The position numbers and the translations under genes were made by a program. The notes beneath the pieces are model-generated. The model made no database searches, was not told the DNA's origin, and saw only the letters and a list, made by a program, of their open reading frames with translations. Positions 58,015 through 64,000 of a stretch of 64,000 bases of DNA are shown in pieces; the first letter of the stretch is position 1; every line of letters starts with the position of its first letter. Source of the DNA: Trichomonas vaginalis G3 (taxonomy: Eukaryota > Parabasalia > Trichomonadida > Trichomonadidae); assembly GCF_026262505.1 (NCBI RefSeq), contig NC_067204.1:25637300-25701299 (forward strand), given 5' to 3'.

Positions 58015-58849
58015 ATGGATTTAAATTCATCCACCCCTTATGAAGAATTAGCAGGAGTATATAATACATACGTAGATGATATGATTAATGAAGCATTGAG
58101 TGATAATAGAAATGCTCTATCTAAGGAAAAATTAATGAAAATTCCATATTCTGAATTTACTTAAATTCAATCACTGCAGCAATTGGTAAACAGAATAAAG
58201 GTAAAACATTAACGATATTAAAACAAATTATCATTATTGCTAACACTTCCCCCTATTCACATGTGTTAATTTATATCAACCGTTCAGGTTCACCTTCAGA
58301 TGATACATTTGAATCTTTAAAGCATTTAATCAAAATTCCAATTATTTATTTATCACAAGAAGAAGCAGAAGATTATTTAAAAAACTTTTTAATGTATAAA
58401 GAATTATATAATACAATCAAGAAGCAAGGATTAGAGGATAAAATTATTGATAAACAACGGGATGAATTATTTGAAACACTTTCTATTTCAAATTTTGATA
58501 GAGAATTTTTGCATTCACTCATTTTTCTAGATGATGCAGTGAAATCAAAACTAATAACAAACGAGAAATCATATTTTAATCAGTTATTAACTCAATGTCG
58601 ACACATTCAGTGTTCATTCTTTATGGCTGTTCAATATTTCAAAGCATTAAGCACAAACATTAAATCAAATCTATCAACACTTTTCATTTTCAGTGGTTTA
58701 GTCGTCAACAGTTGAACGTTATGCTTTATCAAGTGAATTTACCAATGAGCATTAATGAACTTTACACACAATATCAGCAATTAGGTGAATATGGAAAAAT
58801 AATAGTTGATTTAAATAAAGGAGTGTTAAATTTGATTAACTTTTTATAA
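58015..58849 (+). pseudogene. Packaging ATPase of Polinton 2, broken
   Basis: Starts MDLNSSTPYEELAGVYNTYV. A Walker A of the type GKQNKGKTL and a Walker B LIFLDDAV, followed by a CSFFMAVQY-type sensor segment, mark an FtsK/HerA-type DNA-packaging ATPase. Broken, about three breaks. Confidence 0.7.
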
Positions 58850-58879
58850 TTAATTTTTATTTTTTATTTATAATTAAAC

Positions 58880-59776
58880 ATGACAGAAATAGCAAATCTT
58901 CTACAGGTTCCATTAAAACAAGGACAAACAAAAAGGGTGCATATAATAGAACTATGAAAGTTCCTGATGGAATGAAAGAATTAGTTCATATTGTTGCTGG
59001 TCTTCAAAAAAGATGTTAAACAAATGAGAAACGTTTTAACATTACCAGAAGCTCAAGCATATGCCAAACGTCAAGGTCCAAATTGGAAGCACACGAAGCA
59101 GACATTACGTCCAAATGGAAAACCTGATGGTATAAATGAAGTTTTCGTTACTGATGGTCAAGGTAATATTAAAGTCATAAATGGTTACAAATTAACTATA
59201 ACTGATTATCCTAAACGTAAAGCATATAATGAACGTTATCCTATGCAATTTGATGAAAATGGAAAAGCTGTTAAACAATACATTGGAGAAGGTGAAAATG
59301 GTCCAATTAATTCATACCGTTATAATCCATATTCTTATTTCAATGAAGAATTAAATGCTATTGAAGAGGGACCGGATGGATTACCACGATATTCTAACCA
59401 GTTTGATGGTCAATATGCAAATATTAGACCTGAAATTTCAGCTAAGAAATTCTTTAAAGTTGCTTTATTCGATCCAGTTTTCGCAAATGTTAAAGATGAA
59501 CTTAAACAGCAATTCCAACCAATTATAGTAGCAAGAATTGCATCAGGTGCTTTATCTCAAGCATTCAAAGATTTAATTAAGAAACCATTATATCAGCAAC
59601 AAGGTTTAACTTATGATTTAGTTAAGGAATCAGATAAAAGAAAATTTGAGAAATCAGATGATTATAAGAATGCAATTAATGAATATATTAGGTCTATTAA
59701 TTACAGTGAACCAGCTAAAAATCAACTTCATGAACAAATACAGGGAATAATAGATTCAAAAGTTCCAGCAAAATAA
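58880..59776 (+). pseudogene. Unrecognised structural-type gene of Polinton 2, broken
   Basis: Starts [18 protein letters not shown]; much of the region is still open (for example LPEAQAYAKRQGPNWKHTKQ, ending GIIDSKVPAK). It is hydrophilic, Tyr/Asn/Pro-rich with a helical end. It follows the ATPase on the same strand. Family not recognised. Broken, about one or two breaks. Confidence 0.45.
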
Positions 59777-59808
59777 AAGTTTAAATATATTTTTTTATTC
59801 GAATATAA

Positions 59809-60479
59809 ATGAGAAGACGTTTCACTAGTCAAAAGAACACTAACGCAAAAGCAGAGATTACGGTTGTTATAACGTAAATGATGATAAATCACGAATTATT
59901 CAAAATGTTAAAGTTAATGTTAGCCCCGAATTAAACAAGGTCAGCAACTCAACCAAATTTATTAACTCGTGACTTACCGAAGAATGAGGAGAATGAAGAA
60001 AACCATGAGAATGGAGACCCAATCATTTTATCTGAACCCGGTAAAGAACCTGTTGAAATTCCCACTTATCCAACATACCCCCACCTCTTTCATCAAACAT
60101 CGAGAACCCATATAAAATAGACATTAATTCTGAATTAATGAAAATTTACCGTGATATAATAATTAATAATTATGATTCAATAATAAATTTAATTGACCAA
60201 TCCGGTTTAATTATTTTACCTTATGAATCATTAATTCACATTATCGCCATTCTTTTGATGTTCAAGATTCAGACGTTAAGATTCAATTTTTCATAGATGA
60301 TGAGGTTTCATGCTGCGGAACAGTTGCAAAAATAAATCCTATAAAGGATATTAGCACAATTAAGATATCAAAGAATGGAAACAACAACTGAACTTCATTT
60401 AACATATAATGATATTTATAATAAAATAGTTGATGAATATAAAATATCACTTGAAAAATTCTTTGTTAAGGCTATTTAA
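59809..60479 (+). pseudogene. Capsid-region gene of Polinton 2, broken
   Basis: Starts MRRRFTSQKNTNAKAEI; coding-like DNA of about 670 bases on the same strand as the capsid and ATPase genes. Size and place would suit a penton-type protein, which is only an inference. Broken, several breaks. Confidence 0.3.
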
Positions 60480-60971
60480 TATTCAAGCATTAACATTATC
60501 GAATAATAATCCTTTGAATCATAATCAATAATAATTGACCTTTCACCAGTTTCTATCGTTTGTTTTATTTCTTTTTTGTTCCCCACTATCCGGATCGGTC
60601 ATTGTAATTTTGTTATTAGTATCAGCTTTATCTTTAACTTCAATCTTTTTTCCATCGGGATATTTAAACCAAAATTCCAAAAATTCGATATTGTCAATCT
60701 GTTCATATTTAATCTATCAATTACATTTTTAATACCATCTGAAAATCTTATGAAATGGTCATTATATGGGTTTTGATTGAACTAAATTTGAATGAAGTGA
60801 AATATAACCTGTTGATGAATATGACACTGACTCATATTTTCTGAAAACACTAAAATTTATAACATGAATGAATTTCTTATTCGTTGAATTTATGAATTCT
60901 TGAGGTAATCTTATTCTAGTTTTATTTATCACTGGAAAATAACGCTTTACCATATTTTTAATCGTAATAAA
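60480..60971 (-). pseudogene. Minus-strand Polinton 2 gene, broken
   Basis: Coding-like DNA starting MIIDIFITIKNMVKRYFPVI on the minus strand, divergent from the small gene at 60973 with their start codons almost touching. Broken, several breaks. No family recognised. Confidence 0.3.
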
Positions 60972-60972
60972 A

Positions 60973-61179
60973 ATGTCAATTATCAATATTATTTCGAATA
61001 ATAGCTGTGAATTAAATTTAACAGTTAGCGGAATTTATAATGTTACTCTCGTTTCTGTGAGTGGTAAATTTAATCTCATTCTTTTAGACCCTTCAGATTA
61101 TATATCATTTATTAAAGATGACCTTGAAAAAACGTATGATATGTATATAAATAAATGTGATAGCGAAATGGGATATTAA
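60973..61179 (+). CDS. Small beta-rich Polinton 2 protein, 68 aa
   Basis: Complete frame starting MSIINIISNNSCELNLTVSG, rich in Ile/Val/Ser strands with an acidic helical end (DDLEKTYDMYINKCDSEMGY). There is no signal peptide or membrane span by eye. It follows the divergent minus-strand region. Whether it is a whole protein or the remnant of a longer one is unclear. Family not recognised. Confidence 0.35.
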   Translation: MSIINIISNNSCELNLTVSGIYNVTLVSVSGKFNLILLDPSDYISFIKDDLEKTYDMYINKCDSEMGY

Positions 61180-62252
61180 CATGATTTTAAGTTATTTAAA
61201 TGAATCATTTATCGTATGGTATGAAGAAAATTTTTAAATCAAAACCCGATAAACTTTTTGAACTTGATGAAATAAATAACCTTATTAAATTCCCGCTGAA
61301 AATTAAATTTTGTACTCCTCATCTTACGTCTTGTTTGGGATATTAAATTTTGAAAAAGATGTTGGGGATGTTTTATATTCTACACTGGTTCCAATTTCAT
61401 TTTAATCAAATGTGATAAAGTTAATACCCCAATGAGATTTTCACATCAAACATTAGACCCTAAACTCTTACCATCATACAAAACATTTTATCCATCAACT
61501 TAAACACATTTTCTTTATCATATCCGTTTCAATTATCGGGAATTCATTTATTCTTCATTCAAAAGATTTATCAAATATTAAATTTAGAATAACTGACCTA
61601 TTTGATTTGATTTTTGAATGAAATATGAAATGAAATATTATGGCAATTTCAAATAGAGAAAATAGCTGATGAGATAACGGATTAAATATTTATTTTTAAA
61701 TCATAATAAATGATTAAACAACAGCAACTTAAGGCGCAAAGCGCCCAGGTCCTTCAGACCATTACATACGCATATATGCATATAATTCAAAGACGGCAGA
61801 ACAAACGCAAAGGTTGAAATATGGAGATTTGGAGATAGTATTGAAAAATGACCATTTCGAATTTGTTTGCAAAGGTGGTGCAGTGATATCAAATATAAAA
61901 GAAAATTTTATTTATGAATTCAAAAATTAAAGGAATAACGGATGATATAACATCAATTCCACCAGAAGAACAGATATATACGCATTAAATGCATTTCCTA
62001 AAGTTTTGAAGATTGGAAGATTTAATTTAAATGAGGAATTCATAGAGGTTTCCTAAACGACATAATGAAGAAGGTGGATAAGGAATATGTGGATAGTGAA
62101 TTAAATAAGAAGGCAAATTTGGTTATGTTGATGAAAAATAATGAAATTAAAGAAAAGGTTGAATGGTATCATGAATGGACACGGAGACTTTTAAAGTTAA
62201 AGCTGATACAGGATGGGTTTCAGATGTTTAGACCTTAAAGCAGATAAAACTT
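61180..62252. other. Decayed Polinton 2 DNA
   Basis: Coding-like but heavily broken sequence on the plus strand leads into the fibre-type gene. It contains GGCGCAAAGCGCC (61734-61746), a GC hairpin, and the first copy of a ~130-bp direct repeat. Confidence 0.4.
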
Positions 62253-62400
62253 ATGTTGATGAAAAAGATAATGAAATTAAAGAAAAGGTTGAATGGTATC
62301 ATGAATGGACATCGGAGACTTTTAAAGTTAAAGCTGATACAGGATGGGTTTTCAGGATGTTTAGACCTTAAAGCAGATAAAACTTATGTTGATGAAAATT
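62124..62400 (+). repeat. ~130-bp direct duplication in fibre gene region
   Basis: TATGTTGATGAAAA starts at 62124, 62252 and 62385; the first two intervals carry almost the same ~130 bases (AATGAAATTAAAGAAAAGGT and CTGATACAGGATGGGTTT). Repeats of the form LKADKTYVDE are typical of trimeric fibre shafts. Confidence 0.85.
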
Positions 62401-62882
62401 ATGCAAAGAAGTCGGAAGTAAATGATGTGATTACAAGCATGAAAAATGAAATACTTCAAACATTATATCCTGTTGGTTCTATTTATACATCAATGAATTC
62501 AACAAATCCAGAAACAGTTTTAGGTTTTGGTACGTGGAAGCAGATTGTAGATAAATTCTTATACTGTGCTAGATATTCAAAGCAAACAGGAGGTTCGAAG
62601 AAAATTAAAGAAGCAAACCTTCCACCGCACACTCATACAGGAACTACAAACTTTTCTGGCGACCATAGCCACTCATTAAGAGACCACCCATTATACAACT
62701 CAGAGTATGAAGCTGGCCACGACGTTTTATCTCCATCTTATAACAATGCAGCAAAAAAGATTTTTCGACCAACTGAACCGGGAGGAAATCATGTCCATAC
62801 TTTCACAACAAATCCAACAGGCTCGGGTGCAGATTATATGCCACCATTTGTGACTGTATTCGCATGGTACCGCGTTCAATGA
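62253..62882 (+). CDS. Fibre protein with phage-collar-like C-terminus (Polinton 2)
   Basis: From LKADKTYVDENYAKKSEVND on, the frame reads as a fibre shaft, then ILQTLYPVGSIYTSMNSTNP, then GFGTWKQIVDKFLYCARYSK, then LPPHTHTGTTNFSGDHSHSL and ends MPPFVTVFAWYRVQ. PVGSIYxSxNxTNPxxxxGFGTW and the His-rich HTH/HSH segment are hallmarks of the collar or receptor-binding tips of phage tail fibres and gp10-like baseplate proteins, where histidines can bind iron. The product would be a particle attachment fibre. The element around it is decayed. Start codon uncertain because of the upstream duplication. Confidence 0.7.
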   Translation: MLMKKIMKLKKRLNGIMNGHRRLLKLKLIQDGFSGCLDLKADKTYVDENYAKKSEVNDVITSMKNEILQTLYPVGSIYTSMNSTNPETVLGFGTWKQIVDKFLYCARYSKQTGGSKKIKEANLPPHTHTGTTNFSGDHSHSLRDHPLYNSEYEAGHDVLSPSYNNAAKKIFRPTEPGGNHVHTFTTNPTGSGADYMPPFVTVFAWYRVQ

Positions 62883-62925
62883 ACGCGCTTGAGCCCAGAC
62901 CTTTGGGTCAAGGCTTACCGAATGA
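62868..62925. other. Pair of GC-rich hairpins after fibre gene
   Basis: CGCGTTCAATGAACGCG spans the stop codon, and GACCTTTGGGTC follows. A similar GC hairpin follows the last gene of the first Polinton (19731), suggesting a common 3'-end signal. Confidence 0.5.
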
Positions 62926-62968
62926 ACTAAATATATTTTATGTCTGTAATTAATTAGGTAATGAAGTA

Positions 62969-63061
62969 ATGGATACCCCACAAGCTCAAAATTTACCACG
63001 AATCATAACAAGGGAGGAAATGATAAAAATGATGCAAGAACGAAAACCGAGAAGAACCTAG
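62969..63061 (+). CDS. Small basic Polinton 2 peptide, 30 aa
   Basis: MDTPQAQNLPRIITREEMIK, then a basic end (MMQERKPRRT). Open from ATG to stop right after the fibre gene. Short, so real coding status is uncertain. Confidence 0.35.
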   Translation: MDTPQAQNLPRIITREEMIKMMQERKPRRT

Positions 63062-63156
63062 AAGGGTTCGGGAAGAGGAATAAAAATTAAATTTGGATTG
63101 AGTTTAAAAATTCATCTTTATTAAATTCATCTCTTCCAATCAATTTATTTATTCTA

Positions 63157-64000
63157 TAGGGTGTCCAAAGGTGTGTTTAGCACAAACCTGAATACTGCGA
63201 ATAGAAATAAACAAGTTACATATATATAAAGTTTATTTAAATATAATCACCATTGGATTCAATCACGCGTTCGCAGCGATCGATCCAGGCTTGAAAGACA
63301 CGCTTTAAATCATCATGAGAAAATTGCTCAAATTGCTCTCTTACAAAATTTTCAAGATCATCTGGACTCGCGAATTCGCGTCCTTCAGCTCTCTTTTTTA
63401 GCGTGCCGAATAAATAAAAGTCAGAGGGTGCAATATCAGGTGAAAAATTGGGTTTGGAACAACTTTGACATTGTTTTCCACCAAGTAATTCATTACCTTA
63501 TGACTTTTGTGAACTCTTGAATTATCAAAATGAATTGCAAACTTTTGTTTTTGTTGTTTGGATTTCTCAAACTCATCAGAATTGATAATTTGAGTAAGAA
63601 CATTGTCAATTAGATACTGAGCATTCATCGTATTAGGTTTTTGAAGAATATCAATTGCGATGATGCCATTCACGCCCCAAAAAACCGACAACATCATCAT
63701 TGGTGTGTCAATTTTTTTCTTCGGGAATGTTTGCAGATTTTCATCCTTCGGGATCCACATGATTTTGGCTTCTGTTGCATATTGAAACCAAGACTCGTCC
63801 CCTGTTACTAAAAGCGAAACTTCTTGGATTGATACGCACCCAATATAGAGAGGAGCTCTTTCGAAGATTGGACTCTAGATTTTTTTTGAACTGAATTAAG
63901 GTTGTGCGGAACCCAACGTGTATACGCTAGTTTGTAGTTCAAATAATTGTGCAGATAATAACTGACTGTTGTACGTGGTATCTTGTCATCTCCTCTATCC
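63157..64000 (-). mobile_element. mariner-type (Tc1/mariner) transposon, cut by window end
   Basis: The left edge follows TA in TCTATAGGGTGTCCAAAGGT, fitting TA target duplication. The minus strand carries a mariner-type transposase. The other end is outside the window. A mariner (Tvmar1) is known from Trichomonas vaginalis; whether this is the same family cannot be decided here. Confidence 0.8.
63237..64000 (-). pseudogene. mariner transposase, N-terminus outside window, frameshifted
   Basis: Visible parts in order: VPHNLNSVQKKSRV, LVTGDESWFQYATE (first catalytic Asp), MWIPKDENLQTFPK, KFAIHFDNSRVHKS (second Asp), and the C-terminal end LKRAEGREFASPDDLENFV through IESNGDYI and stop. The segments lie in different frames, with at least two frameshifts (about 63400 and 63840), so this copy is inactive. 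The DESW and HFDNSR motifs and end-on position of SPDD fit mariner DD34D enzymes. It inserted at the right edge of the second Polinton. Confidence 0.85.

Larger units (their letters stand above)
53935..63156. mobile_element. Second Polinton/Maverick, older and decayed
   Basis: A block of Polinton-type genes: amphipathic capsid-associated peptides, a major capsid-type gene, a packaging ATPase, and a fibre with a phage-collar-like end. Gene content and sequence differ from the first element, so it belongs to another lineage. It is split by palindromic element copy 3 (54546-55796) and bounded on the right by a mariner. Edges are uncertain because no terminal repeats were identified. It is broken, with twenty or more visible breaks, and looks clearly older than the first Polinton. 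Confidence 0.75.

Overview
The window looks like nuclear DNA of a trichomonad (Trichomonas vaginalis, Tritrichomonas foetus or a close relative). Grounds: compact, apparently intronless genes in very AT-rich spacers; several genes preceded at 18-35 nt by a TCA(C/T)(T/A) initiator of the trichomonad type; R2R3-Myb, CAMK-like kinase and low-complexity host proteins; and a heavy load of Polinton/Maverick, mariner-type and other DNA transposons. The species is inferred from style, not proven.

Layout. (1) 1-~19,797: right-hand part of a Polinton/Maverick (left end outside the window) with protein-primed-type DNA polymerase B, HNH-type protein, packaging ATPase, SF3-type helicase, capsid-type genes, coiled-coil proteins and, last, a putative nucleoplasmin-like protein with an acidic tail. 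It is broken, with roughly fifteen visible breaks concentrated in the helicase and capsid block; many other genes look open. Upstream sequences fall into three recurring types (AT-only block, ACTNANATGAA block, AACGG box plus TCATT). (2) 19.8-34.5 kb: host DNA with a 1.25-kb palindromic transposon, a ribosomal protein S28e gene without a start codon, a 936-aa repeat protein, a protein kinase, a tRNA-Thr(AGT), a two-RRM protein and a small unknown gene. (3) 34,724-40,069: a 5.35-kb foldback-like DNA transposon with an rve/DDE transposase, inverted arrays of a 120-bp repeat and a 15-bp flanking direct repeat. (4) 41.1-53.4 kb: a 1645-aa WD40 protein with 14 copies of a GxYDxxGxF repeat, a 3.4-kb hAT-like element with perfect 19-bp ends and 8-bp duplication, a second palindromic element abutting the promoter of an R2R3-Myb gene, and a 37-cysteine metallothionein-like gene. 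(5) ~53.9-63.16 kb: a second, older and more decayed Polinton of a different lineage (capsid, ATPase, amphipathic peptides, phage-collar-like fibre), split by the third palindromic element. (6) 63,157-64,000: a mariner-type (DD34D) transposon running off the end.

How it fits together: host genes are isolated single transcription units. Polinton genes are packed with short or overlapping spacers and frequent divergent promoters, and their upstream motifs suggest an ordered expression programme, possibly read by host Myb-type factors. The three palindromic elements share ends and 4-bp target duplications, so one family has moved into host spacer, a host promoter and a Polinton. The most noteworthy observations are the foldback rve element, the flipped centre of one palindromic copy, the mobile-looking gene cassette inside the first Polinton, and the nucleoplasmin-like Polinton gene.
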